A stretch of 64,000 bases of DNA, taken from assembly GCA_033721235.1 (NCBI GenBank), contig JAWWAY010000004.1:124001-188000 (forward strand). Reading direction: 5' to 3'. The position numbers were made by a program, and so were the translations under genes. The notes under the pieces are model-generated. The model saw only the letters and a program-made list of their open reading frames with translations, searched no databases and was not told the DNA's origin. How positions within the stretch are numbered: the first letter of the stretch is position 1; each line of letters opens with the position of its first letter. This DNA is from UBA5078 sp033721235. Lineage in GTDB: Bacteria > Pseudomonadota > Gammaproteobacteria > Pseudomonadales > Pseudohongiellaceae. Positions 32,352 to 40,257 of this stretch are shown here, in pieces.

Positions 32352-33959
32352 TTATTTTCTCCAATCTTTAATATAGAGAACACTATTATTATTTAATTCA
32401 ATTACTTTCTTATCTTTAAGCTTTTTCGCCGCTGAATTACCGTATTTCTCAATCTCATCAATCGCTATGAACACCTGCTTTCCTGTGGATTCATAGAGGT
32501 TGATTAATTTCGCAACCGCGTCGTTCTGTATATTCTTAAACAAAACAGAGTCATGTATCAAAAAAGGTAGCACCGTCATTTCTGTAAACGCTAGATCCAA
32601 AAGTATTAAATTGGAATAAGCTTTCCCTGTACCGGTGTCTTCAACCAACTCAAATGTATAACTATTTTGACCAAGGTGAAGAGTGGGACTTCTTCTTTCT
32701 TCACCATAGACCTCCGTTACGTTTCTTCTGTTCTTATCATTCAGTATGTTTTCAATCAGTTCTAAAATCCGATTTTTTTCAGCCGCTAATAACTCTTTAG
32801 CATCCTTCAAATCTGACTTTATCTGGGTGTCGGTCTCAAAATACTCTATCTCTTTAGTAGCGGTTGCGTGTTCCTGTGACAGTTCATAAACCCTATCTAC
32901 GACTACATTTGGGTTATCTATGTCAGATATCGCTGATGCTATCTTGCTATCGATATTACTTATTTCGTTAACAACGCTATCTAGTGAAATTGCTAGTTCC
33001 TTTTCACTACCCTTTAATTCTTTTCTTAATATATTTGTAATTTTTGAGTGGAAAGATTCCACCTCTTCCAACTTATCTGTATTTACTTCGGGAAAGTACT
33101 TTAACAATGGCGATAAGTGTTTGCTTTTTATGCTCTTATTTTTAGAAAGGTCATTTCTTACGCGTAGCAATCTACTATCTAATCTCAGTTTCTCAGATAA
33201 AAGTCTATCTTTCTCAATTTTTAGATCCATTACCTCTCTATTCACAATTTCAGCAAGATTAACTGCATATTTCTTAAGATTATTTTTTATCTCATCTATC
33301 TCGGAGTCAATCGAAGTGATTGTCGTCAGGTTTTTCTTGTATTGCATCTTTGAGGTTTTTGAAATCAGACCACCTTTAAAAGCCTTGGTTATGGTTGTTT
33401 TTTCGTCACTCTTCCGCTTAACATCTTCAGACAGTAACCTAATCGACTCATACTTTTTAAAGAGCTTAATTGTATTTGTGACACAATCCGACGCTTTTTG
33501 GCTTTTAAAGCCATGAAGAGGATGTTTAACATCAAGATTCTCCTTACCCCATATTCGAGAGAATAGCGAAACTGTTGACCTGAAAGTCAAATCTACGCTC
33601 TCAAGGGAATAGGATGATTTAAGAAATGCCGTATAATCTTCGATACTTATTGGGTCTTTCTCCTTAAAATCTTTATCGCAGATATAGACTAAATCAGGCT
33701 CAAAGGTTCCACGTCTAAAATAATGATCCTCACCATCAAACTTAAACGAAAAATAGTAATCATGATCTCCAAGCTCTGCTACAACATCCTTATTGTGATC
33801 AAGAAAAGATTCACCGCCGTAAACGAAGTCAAGGACCATTAAAAGAGTAGATTTACCGATAGAATTGGTTGCAACACTATCACCAAGGACAACGTTTAAT
33901 CCCGAATGAAAGGATATAGACTTCTCTCGAAATTTTTCACAGCGAACTTCAGTTAACAT
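32352..33959 (-). CDS. DUF2326-type ABC/SMC-like ATPase of an ABC-3C system
   Basis: The 535-residue protein has an N-terminal half-ATPase with a Walker A motif in NSIGKST (residues 32-38), a long coiled coil (about 180-410), and a C-terminal half with LLDLAF and VFIAIDE as signature/Walker B region. This is the DUF2326 layout, an SMC/RecF-type ATPase associated with ABC three-component (ABC-3C) conflict systems. Its start overlaps the middle-component gene by about 11 bases. By analogy it senses an invading-DNA-related cue and triggers the HNH effector. Base composition is AT-rich compared with the flanking chromosome. Confidence 0.85.
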   Translation of the reverse strand: MLTEVRCEKFREKSISFHSGLNVVLGDSVATNSIGKSTLLMVLDFVYGGESFLDHNKDVVAELGDHDYYFSFKFDGEDHYFRRGTFEPDLVYICDKDFKEKDPISIEDYTAFLKSSYSLESVDLTFRSTVSLFSRIWGKENLDVKHPLHGFKSQKASDCVTNTIKLFKKYESIRLLSEDVKRKSDEKTTITKAFKGGLISKTSKMQYKKNLTTITSIDSEIDEIKNNLKKYAVNLAEIVNREVMDLKIEKDRLLSEKLRLDSRLLRVRNDLSKNKSIKSKHLSPLLKYFPEVNTDKLEEVESFHSKITNILRKELKGSEKELAISLDSVVNEISNIDSKIASAISDIDNPNVVVDRVYELSQEHATATKEIEYFETDTQIKSDLKDAKELLAAEKNRILELIENILNDKNRRNVTEVYGEERRSPTLHLGQNSYTFELVEDTGTGKAYSNLILLDLAFTEMTVLPFLIHDSVLFKNIQNDAVAKLINLYESTGKQVFIAIDEIEKYGNSAAKKLKDKKVIELNNNSVLYIKDWRK

Positions 33960-34188
33960 AATTAATCATTCCTTGAGTTTCATCCAACTCGATCTTACCG
34001 AGCACGTAAAGAATATCGAGTGCAAGCATGAACTCGCTTATATCTTCAAATTTATCTAGGCGCATCTCTATCAATTCCGAAAGGCTAATAGATTCTTCCT
34101 CAGCCATAATAAGAATGCCAATTTTGGCCAATATGGACTTATCAAAGCTTGTGAATTTATTTGGAAATGACATCAAAATATCTCGCAA
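33949..34188 (-). CDS. ABC-3C middle component
   Basis: The 79-residue protein sits between the HNH effector and the DUF2326 ATPase and overlaps both (about 16 and 11 bases). FDKSILAKIGIL, LSELIEMRLDKFEDISEFMLALDILYVLGKIELDE read as a small winged-helix-like fold. Size, position and the LDILYVLGKI ending agree with ABC-3C middle components of the type that accompany DUF2326 ATPases. It is presumed to bridge ATPase and effector. Confidence 0.75.
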   Translation of the reverse strand: MRDILMSFPNKFTSFDKSILAKIGILIMAEEESISLSELIEMRLDKFEDISEFMLALDILYVLGKIELDETQGMINYVN

Positions 34189-34931
34189 TTTTGGATAAAG
34201 AACGAGGCCAATATTTCCGCAGCGTCATTGGTCTTAGGCTTGGTTTTTGCGTTAATCCATGCAACAATATTTTCAAATATGGCTTGCTGATCTAGCCCCA
34301 TGTTATTTTGCTTGAGATAATACGCCTTTATTTGTAAAGAAATTATTTCAGAAACATCTAGCTCAGCATTATCAAGCTCAGAGAATTTCCCCTTAATAAA
34401 AACAAAGTATTCTCTAACATTACCCTTTATTTTATTTTTTGTTGGTCTAGAAATAGTTGAATTTAGTTTTTCATCTACTTCCTTTGGGATAAATTCTATT
34501 TCGGTTTCGTCTTCAAGAGTCGGGTCATTGTATATCGACTCAATGATTGCCCCGATCTCCTCTTCTATCGCATATCTTTTCCAAATAGCTTCTTGGCCAC
34601 TTCTTTCAATTAGCCGCTTTTTAATTTCGAATAGCGTGCGATATTCTTCTACAGTTCTTGGCTTATCAAACTTACCATGACAGATTTCACAAAGCGGTAT
34701 AACGTTATTCTCATCGTTTACGTCATCACTTAGTCGTTCTTCATGCTCAAGCAATACTTTTTCTTGTGCGGTAGGGTTCAAAGGATAAATATGAGCAATC
34801 TCGAAGCTTTTAAAGCTCTTCCCAGATTTTTTATAGAAAAGAGGTTCCGAGCACAAGGGGCAAATTCTGCTCACCTGTGAAAGCAAAGCCACATTTTGAG
34901 CATTTGAATATTTTTTTCTTATATTGCTCAT
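34173..34931 (-). CDS. HNH endonuclease effector with ABC-3C C-terminal domain
   Basis: The 252-residue protein has a zinc-supported HNH nuclease domain: CPLC at 24-27, AHIYP with His47, NNVIPLCEICHGKFD with Cys81, Cys84 and His85. The last ~70 residues (SLQIKAYYLKQNNMGLDQQAIFENIVAWI, then AAEILASFFIQNCEIF) match the C-terminal domain that ties effectors to ABC-3C systems. It is expected to cut nucleic acid once activated by the ATPase. It is the first gene of a three-gene cassette and overlaps the middle component by 16 bases. Confidence 0.85.
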   Translation of the reverse strand: MSNIRKKYSNAQNVALLSQVSRICPLCSEPLFYKKSGKSFKSFEIAHIYPLNPTAQEKVLLEHEERLSDDVNDENNVIPLCEICHGKFDKPRTVEEYRTLFEIKKRLIERSGQEAIWKRYAIEEEIGAIIESIYNDPTLEDETEIEFIPKEVDEKLNSTISRPTKNKIKGNVREYFVFIKGKFSELDNAELDVSEIISLQIKAYYLKQNNMGLDQQAIFENIVAWINAKTKPKTNDAAEILASFFIQNCEIF

Positions 34932-34970
34932 TATAAATCTATTTCCTTAGTATGAATCAACGCTCATAGG

Positions 34971-35023
34971 TTATAACGCTCAAAGCAGCGGTGCGCAGCA
35001 TCCGCTGCCTTTGCTTGTTAAAT
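34971..35023 (-). repeat. attC site 4
   Basis: Read on the minus strand: ATTTAAC start box, GTTATAA end box, and arms AAAGGCAGCGG / CCGCTGCTTTG with one extra unpaired base, as in attC hairpins. It lies 2 bases past the stop of the Clp-fold proteinase gene. Confidence 0.88.
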
Positions 35024-35025
35024 GC

Positions 35026-35958
35026 TTAATTCTTAGGTTGCTCAAAAGTGTCAAACCCATTTTTAACCCCTCCCACATACCGAATTCTCTTGTTTCTAAG
35101 AGCTCCATAAGCAAAATCAACAAAATCTAAAAATTCGTAAATTTTATTGCCAAACTCATATTCATCTGTGTTTTCCTTAATTACTGACTTGCCCAGTAAT
35201 GAGCTAGCTTCATCTGAATCAATTACAAACCCATGATCTTTATAATGATTGGTAAGATGATTTGCCAAGCTTTCCTCGTTCCAACCTTCGGGTAACTTCT
35301 TACCTTTTAACAACCGTTCCGCATATTGGACGGCGGATTCGTTTATACGCTCAAAATAGCCTAGATCTTTAATATCTAAATTATCGGTAAGGTATTTTGC
35401 TAACAATTCAGATGAATTTGGAAACTTACTAGACATTTCGGCAATTTTTTCCATGGCATTGGCTAACCCAGACGCTGGAAAACCACCAAATTGAGGATCA
35501 ATTGGGCCAAGCTCACTTAACAATCCCATATGTAGTTCATTAGCACCCAATGAAATTAGAGTGGCCGCCGACTTCGCTCTACGAGGAATACTGACAATAA
35601 ACTTTTTCTTGCTGAGTCTCTTGCAGGTTTTGCTAATCAGGTAAGCTGGTTCAATTTTTCCGCCTCCGCTCTGCAAAACTAGCAGTATGTCCGTTTGCTT
35701 GTTCAGGTCGGCGATCGCTTTATAAATTTGGTTCGAATGGTATGGCGTTATCGAGTGCCAGTCATCAAATAGGAATACTACGCGATACTTATCCATACCT
35801 GCGTCGGCCACTAAAGAAGCGACATAACTTGTAATGTGGCTTTTTATTTGATCGTCATTGAGCTCGTCTCGAAACATCGAAATAACATTGCCCCAATTGG
35901 AAAGGTCATATGTTTTTTCTTCTTCAATCGCTTCTTCTTGTGCTTGATCGTCAGCCAT
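35026..35958 (-). CDS. SDH-family Clp-fold serine proteinase, cassette-borne
   Basis: The ATG at 35958 is chosen over 35982 because AAAGGAG precedes it and the longer form enters attC site 5. The 310-residue protein has an acidic N-terminus, then a ClpP/SppA-type fold: LQSGGGKIEPAYLI (oxyanion strand, 95-108), FIVSIPRRAKSAATLISLGANELHMG (Ser130 as likely nucleophile) and SELGPIDPQFGG. This is the pattern of the serine dehydrogenase-proteinase (SDH, membrane-bound ClpP class) group, though no membrane helix is seen. It forms its own cassette. Confidence 0.8.
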   Translation of the reverse strand: MADDQAQEEAIEEEKTYDLSNWGNVISMFRDELNDDQIKSHITSYVASLVADAGMDKYRVVFLFDDWHSITPYHSNQIYKAIADLNKQTDILLVLQSGGGKIEPAYLISKTCKRLSKKKFIVSIPRRAKSAATLISLGANELHMGLLSELGPIDPQFGGFPASGLANAMEKIAEMSSKFPNSSELLAKYLTDNLDIKDLGYFERINESAVQYAERLLKGKKLPEGWNEESLANHLTNHYKDHGFVIDSDEASSLLGKSVIKENTDEYEFGNKIYEFLDFVDFAYGALRNKRIRYVGGVKNGFDTFEQPKN

Positions 35959-35980
35959 AGTTTCTCCTTTGTGCTGTGGC

Positions 35981-36038
35981 ATTTAACGCCCCTATTCACG
36001 CGCCAGCTTGGCTGGTCGCGTGCAATTGATTGTTAGGG
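35981..36038 (-). repeat. attC site 5
   Basis: On the plus strand it opens with ATTTAAC (a full RYYYAAC box) and closes with GTTAGGG. Between lies the hairpin CACGCGCCAGC / GCTGGTCGCGTG with one unpaired base. The stop codon of the gene at 36033 falls inside one end box. Confidence 0.85.
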
Positions 36039-37022
36039 CTTTCCAAGCCACATTACGTAATCCAAGGGATTAACCCTCGGCTCTTGTATATCTGCAATTT
36101 CGACAGCGCCTAGCTCAGCGAGTACATTTGGATTCGCTGATTTTGGCGTTGATGGATTATTAATGTGGGCTGGTGGTAAGAAATCACGCATTAAAAAAGC
36201 ACCATAATCTAACGGTGAGTTGTAGCCAAACGGAAGTGGCTCCTCTCTTGTGGCCCTTAAAATTAGCTCAAAGTGTTCAGTTACGAGAACAGAGTCGACA
36301 GATGGAAACGTTATAGGCTTTCCATTGGAGCCTGTATAAAAAGAGTTCTCTGTCAGAAGACCAGACATGCCATTTATTAACGGAGAAGTTGCTTCGAAAA
36401 GATGTTTTGACCAAGCGATGATTAGAATTGAGGATATATCTTGCTCAGTTGCTTTAAAGGGTGCGAACTTTGATTCTGCGCTGACAAGGAAATCTTTGAT
36501 CTTGTTATCCAGCGGTTTTGTTACTTTTCCTGATTTAGATAACGAGTTAAAGAATTCGATTTCACCTATTCTTGCACCTAATTGCGTGTCGTTTTCCCCC
36601 GCCTCTCTCATATGCCTAAAAATGGAAGGGCATTTTATCTCGATTAATGTTTTCCAGTCTTCTCCCTCTATTAAGAGCTCTGGATTCTTTTGTGAAATAG
36701 GTGTAACTGGTTCCCATTTGAATGAAACGTTTTTAGCGAGAAACCCCTCTGAAAGCCTGTAGATAATTACAACCTCTACGAGTAGCTGAATTATTTGCTC
36801 GTAGTGAGGTTCATGCTTTTCTTTGCCTGAATATGAAGCAAGCCTATTGATCGTTTCTTCCGCGAAACCAGGTATCTTATGGTTTATTAATTTTATCTTA
36901 TTGAGAAAATCAAACGAAAAGTCAGTGTGCTTCCCATATGGAAGACCACGGAAATGATAATTTAGCCAATGCCATTGACTGAATATCTTTGAGCTCAAAA
37001 TTTGTTCAATGTACTCGATCAT
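36033..37022 (-). CDS. Cassette-encoded protein, possible PD-(D/E)XK nuclease-like fold
   Basis: The 329-residue protein is unrecognised. Residues 113-131 read as NPELLIEG followed by WKTLIEIKC, a hydrophobic strand ending in E128-x-K130 after P114-E115. That resembles the PD-(D/E)XK active-site hairpin, but the spacing and structure cannot be confirmed by eye. No membrane segment or signal peptide is seen. The region after 200 has ISSILIIAWSKHLF. It is a single-gene cassette between attC sites 6 and 5. A nuclease or restriction-like role is inference. Confidence 0.55.
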   Translation of the reverse strand: MIEYIEQILSSKIFSQWHWLNYHFRGLPYGKHTDFSFDFLNKIKLINHKIPGFAEETINRLASYSGKEKHEPHYEQIIQLLVEVVIIYRLSEGFLAKNVSFKWEPVTPISQKNPELLIEGEDWKTLIEIKCPSIFRHMREAGENDTQLGARIGEIEFFNSLSKSGKVTKPLDNKIKDFLVSAESKFAPFKATEQDISSILIIAWSKHLFEATSPLINGMSGLLTENSFYTGSNGKPITFPSVDSVLVTEHFELILRATREEPLPFGYNSPLDYGAFLMRDFLPPAHINNPSTPKSANPNVLAELGAVEIADIQEPRVNPLDYVMWLGKP

Positions 37023-37033
37023 GGATATTACGT

Positions 37034-37072
37034 GGCCCTAACGCCGCCAGAAGCGGCGAGCAATTTATTGCG
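37034..37072 (-). repeat. attC-like site 6 (degenerate)
   Basis: On the minus strand it reads CAATAAATTGCTCGCCGC..GGCGGCGTTAGGGC. The GTTAGGG box and the GCCGC/GCGGC stem are intact, but the other box has AATAAA where AACAAA is usual. The lipoprotein stop codon overlaps it. Confidence 0.55.
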
Positions 37073-37616
37073 AGTCCGGCTTACTGGCATTGTTATAACT
37101 TTGCATGCCCGCTGATGATGTAACAAGTGTATTGATAAGAGTATTTGCTTGAGCTTCATTAATAGACTTGTTCGCTGCGATTTGGCAAATGTAGAACATG
37201 CCAATATTTAAAAAAGCAGTGCGCTCGGTGGTTGTTGTAAGCATGCTTGCAGCTTCTTGAATCGTTGTAGTTACCTTAGCGAGGTCTCCAGCACTTGCAG
37301 GGGCTTGACCATCTGTTGCTGCTTGAGCTGCGATACTTGAAGCAGTTTCTGATAAATTTAGGATTGCATCTGATAGCTTTGCTTCAGCCTGAATATTTGC
37401 AGTTTTAATGGCTAGAGCTGTTTGCATACAGGCTTCTCCGTCTTCAAATAACACTGCAGCGGATGCATCGGCCTCCCATACAAATAGCGTTCCTACAGTT
37501 TTATCATTGGCATCTTTAATGGACACGTATGATCTTTTGAATCTTGTACCCCCAAGCTGCGTACAAGCAGAAATCGTGAACAGAACTACAAGAACAAAGA
37601 TAAGTTTGGTTTTCAT
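37065..37616 (-). CDS. Cassette-encoded lipoprotein, unknown
   Basis: The 183-residue protein has a lipoprotein signal (MKTKLIFVLVVLFTISAC, lipid-bearing Cys18). The mature part is Ala/Thr/Ser-rich and mostly helical (SDAILNLSETASSIAAQAATDG). No family is recognised. A good AAGGAG site precedes the ATG. It is the first identifiable gene on the pepA side of the array. Confidence 0.75.
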   Translation of the reverse strand: MKTKLIFVLVVLFTISACTQLGGTRFKRSYVSIKDANDKTVGTLFVWEADASAAVLFEDGEACMQTALAIKTANIQAEAKLSDAILNLSETASSIAAQAATDGQAPASAGDLAKVTTTIQEAASMLTTTTERTAFLNIGMFYICQIAANKSINEAQANTLINTLVTSSAGMQSYNNASKPDSQ

Positions 37617-37643
37617 AAATCTGACTCCTTGATGAATTGATAG

Positions 37644-37692
37644 TTATAACAGCCCGATAAGGAGGCCGTCGGCCTCCCTATCAGGGTTAAGA
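37644..37692 (-). repeat. attC-like site 7 at the pepA-proximal edge
   Basis: On the plus strand TTATAAC opens and GTTAAGA closes a hairpin CCCGATAAGGAGGCC / GGCCTCCCTATCAGGG with unpaired bases as in attC. The GGCCGTCGGCC core recurs at 37793-37803. Confidence 0.6.
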
Positions 37693-38035
37693 GGCGGCCT
37701 TTTAATCCGCCAAGCAATTGGGGGGTGGTTTGTAACTGCTTGAACATCCAAACATATTCCCTTTGTATTGGTTAAGCATTTTGGTGAAAAAAGGCCGTCG
37801 GCCTTATAAGCACACTTTTTAATTAGGGAACTACTATACCCCCAATTGACGGGTTCATCCATGGCTTATTGTTCGGCTTGCATGCTGCTGGACGTAAGCA
37901 AACCTCACTTGGTCTATGGGCCCTAGGGGGCAAAATATTGCTTCGGAATAGGTTCACATTGGAAAGGGGACGTGCTCTGCACCTCAGCCGCGTAGCCGGT
38001 ATAGGTGTGATGTGTGAGCTGTGGGTCATCTGAAG
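37693..38035. other. Gene-free stretch between cassette array and pepA
   Basis: No convincing gene is seen; the two short frames here look like chance. It holds an inverted repeat GGCGG..CCGCC at 37693-37711 and a perfect 15-base palindromic hairpin AAGGCCGTCGGCCTT at 37791-37805 that repeats the core of attC-like site 7. It may be the remnant of lost cassettes. Confidence 0.5.
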
Positions 38036-38071
38036 ATGCCATGCCTCTCAATGGTTTGCGAGGCATGGCAT
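38036..38071 (-). terminator. Hairpin downstream of pepA
   Basis: Perfect 12-bp inverted repeat ATGCCATGCCTC / GAGGCATGGCAT with a 12-base loop, 10 bases past the pepA stop. There is no T run after it, so it may act as an mRNA-stabilising or weak terminator hairpin. Confidence 0.6.
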
Positions 38072-38080
38072 TACCTATAC

Positions 38081-39568
38081 TTAAGCCTTCTGCTTAAGTA
38101 GGTATTCCATCAACAGGGGAACAGGGCGGCCAGTAGAGCCTTTCTGTGCGCCAGAGAGCCATGCTGTGCCGGCAATATCCAAATGAGCCCAACGGTACTT
38201 CTTGGTGAATCTGGACAGGAAGCACGCGGCGGTGATAGTGCCAGCGCGAGGGCCGCCGATGTTGGCGATATCGGCGAAGTTGCTGTCTAGCAGTGATTGG
38301 TATTCGTCCCATAAAGGAAGCTGCCATAGCAAGTCTAGGCTTTCTTCGCCTACTGATAATAACTCGTCGGCTAACTTCTGGTCAGGACTAAGCAGCGCGC
38401 TCGTTTTGTCGCCAAAAGTGGCGACAGCGGCCCCTGTGAGAGTGGCGATGTCGATAACCGACTGGGGCTTGAAACGCTCGACATAGGTAAGTGCATCGCA
38501 CAGAACCAAGCGGCCTTCGGCATCAGTGTTCAGAACCTCAATAGTTTGACCCGACATGCTAGTGACCACATCACCAGGCTTAGTTGCCTTGCCGCTAGGC
38601 ATATTTTCCGCTGCAGCAATGACGCCGATCACATTGATAGGGAGGCCCATTTCTGCCACCGCCTTCATGGTGCCCATAACGCTTGCGGCGCCGCACATAT
38701 CGAACTTCATCTCGTCCATGCCTGCACCGCCTTTAAGGCTGATGCCGCCCGTGTCGAAGGTTACGCCTTTGCCCACAAGGACATACGGTTTGCTATTGGC
38801 TTTCTTGGCACCCTTGTGTTCGATGATGATGAGTTTGGCTTCTTCTTTAGAGCCTGCGCTTACAGACAAAAGAGAGCCCATGCCTAGCTTCTCCATTTGC
38901 TTCTCTGTAAGCACCTTAGTGCTCAGGGACGCGTAGCTCTTGCCAAGCTTAGTCGCAGTTTGGGCAATATAGGTGGGGGTGCAGAAATTACCCGGCAGGT
39001 TGCCAAGGTCCTTCGCGACGCTCATACCTAGGCCAATGCTTTGTCCTGCCTTAACGGCATCTTTCATTTCCTTGGGCTTGGCGCCCTTGGGGCTAATGAT
39101 AGCGACTGCCTTCAGCTTGCGGGCAGGGGACTTTTTGCTCTTGGTTTCGTCGAACTGATAAGCGCAGTTCTCAGACTCTTGTACTAATAGCCTTGCCGCC
39201 CATGCTGGCGCTCTGTCTGTAATGGCTAGGTCGGCCAAAGCGAATTGGGCGTCTTTGGCATTGGATTTTAAGACGGCATTAATAGCTGCAATTGCTAGGG
39301 TACGGAATTTTCGCGCGTCCAGCTCCTTCTCAGCGCCAGAGCCTACAAGCAATACACGCTTGGCCTTACCAGTAGAAGGGTGTACGAACAAGGTCTCGCC
39401 GAGCTTGCCGCTTATATCCCCCGTGGCCACTACGCGTTTTAGCTCGCCCCCTAGAGAGGTATCGAGGGCTTGTGCGGCGGCAGAGAGCTTGCCCTTAGCG
39501 CCAACAGCTACCACTAGACAATCGGTGGCTTTTGGGGTGGCAGAGGCAGAAATTAGCGAATACTTCAT
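38081..39568 (-). CDS. pepA: Leucyl aminopeptidase PepA (M17)
   Basis: The 495-residue protein has the M17 core: VGKGVTFDTGGISLKGG, KFDMCGAASVMGTM, and NTDAEGRLVLCDAL, which provide the two-metal site and catalytic residues. The N-terminal domain (about 1-165) is the DNA-binding/oligomer domain region. PepA removes N-terminal residues from peptides and in E. coli also acts as an architectural protein in Xer recombination. It diverges from the thioesterase-lptFG genes, a common gammaproteobacterial arrangement of pepA with lptFG. Confidence 0.96.
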   Translation of the reverse strand: MKYSLISASATPKATDCLVVAVGAKGKLSAAAQALDTSLGGELKRVVATGDISGKLGETLFVHPSTGKAKRVLLVGSGAEKELDARKFRTLAIAAINAVLKSNAKDAQFALADLAITDRAPAWAARLLVQESENCAYQFDETKSKKSPARKLKAVAIISPKGAKPKEMKDAVKAGQSIGLGMSVAKDLGNLPGNFCTPTYIAQTATKLGKSYASLSTKVLTEKQMEKLGMGSLLSVSAGSKEEAKLIIIEHKGAKKANSKPYVLVGKGVTFDTGGISLKGGAGMDEMKFDMCGAASVMGTMKAVAEMGLPINVIGVIAAAENMPSGKATKPGDVVTSMSGQTIEVLNTDAEGRLVLCDALTYVERFKPQSVIDIATLTGAAVATFGDKTSALLSPDQKLADELLSVGEESLDLLWQLPLWDEYQSLLDSNFADIANIGGPRAGTITAACFLSRFTKKYRWAHLDIAGTAWLSGAQKGSTGRPVPLLMEYLLKQKA

Positions 39569-39798
39569 AGAGAGTGCGATCCTTTGTCAGTGACTGGGTA
39601 TCATTTGGATAGAGTGTTTACGGCATAATCGTAAAGTTATTCAAAGACTTAAGCAAGCTGCGCTTAGCGGGGTTTGGGTTCTTGGTCTATGCTTGGGATA
39701 GTCTGACCAAATCCTTGGTCTAAAGCGGTGTACATATCGTTTAAGCCTCATTAGAATTGGCGGCCTTTGAGTTCGCTGTAAGTTTGGAAGGAAGCCTA

Positions 39799-40242
39799 AT
39801 GCCACGTGTGAAAGTTAATTTACCCGAACAGTTTCTGTTCACGATGGAACACCCCGTTGGAATCAGCGAAGTAAACTATGCTCGTCATCTGGATAGCGTG
39901 AGCATGGTCAAAATCATTCAAGAGGCGCGCTTGCAGTTCCTGGCTAGCCTCGGTTTTACTGAGGCGAATATATACGGTCTTGGTATGATGGTGACAGATG
40001 TGGCTATCGACTATCAGTCCGAGTCTTTCGCCAACGATCTGCTTATTATTGATGTCGGAGTAGACTCCTTTAATCGCTATGGTTTTGATATCTATTTTCA
40101 GATAACCAATACCGCGCAGGACAGAGTTGTGTGCAGCGCCAAAGTAGGAGTGGTATTCTTTGACTTCGATAAACACCAGATAGCGCAGATACCCAAAGCG
40201 TTTAAAGAAAAACTAGGGCAGCCGGAATCAGTGGTTGCCTGA
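39799..40242 (+). CDS. Acyl-CoA thioesterase (hot-dog fold, FadM/YbgC type)
   Basis: ATG 39799 is preceded by GGAAGGAAG; the upstream extension to 39757 lacks support. The 147-residue product has the 4HBT hot-dog pattern: ISEVNYARHLDSVSMVKIIQEARLQFL, with the Asn/His region at the usual Asp position, and VDYQSE-like VAIDYQSESFANDLL. It hydrolyses acyl-CoA thioesters; the chain length is unknown. lptF follows 15 bases later. Confidence 0.85.
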   Translation: MPRVKVNLPEQFLFTMEHPVGISEVNYARHLDSVSMVKIIQEARLQFLASLGFTEANIYGLGMMVTDVAIDYQSESFANDLLIIDVGVDSFNRYGFDIYFQITNTAQDRVVCSAKVGVVFFDFDKHQIAQIPKAFKEKLGQPESVVA

Positions 40243-40257
40243 TTTGCGGGGCAGGCC

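Larger units (their letters stand above)
29699..37692 (-). mobile_element. Integron gene-cassette cluster without integrase (CALIN)
   Basis: About 8 kb of visibly AT-rich DNA holds genes only on the minus strand. Between genes lie short inverted-repeat sites bounded by RYYYAAC-like and GTTRRRY-like boxes, the hallmark of integron attC sites (see the separate entries). Genes end within or a few bases from these sites, as cassettes do. No intI-type tyrosine recombinase is found in the window; pepA, with normal composition, follows directly on the upstream side. The set of six or so cassettes is thus a CALIN or the far end of a larger array relocated here. Confidence 0.8.

Noticed and set aside
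37644..38029. Two overlapping minus-strand frames of about 70 codons near the array edge
   Set aside because: They run through hairpins and attC-like DNA and have no ribosome binding site or recognisable protein character.
38546..38936. Two plus-strand frames of over 110 codons within pepA
   Set aside because: They are antisense shadows of the conserved M17 catalytic region.
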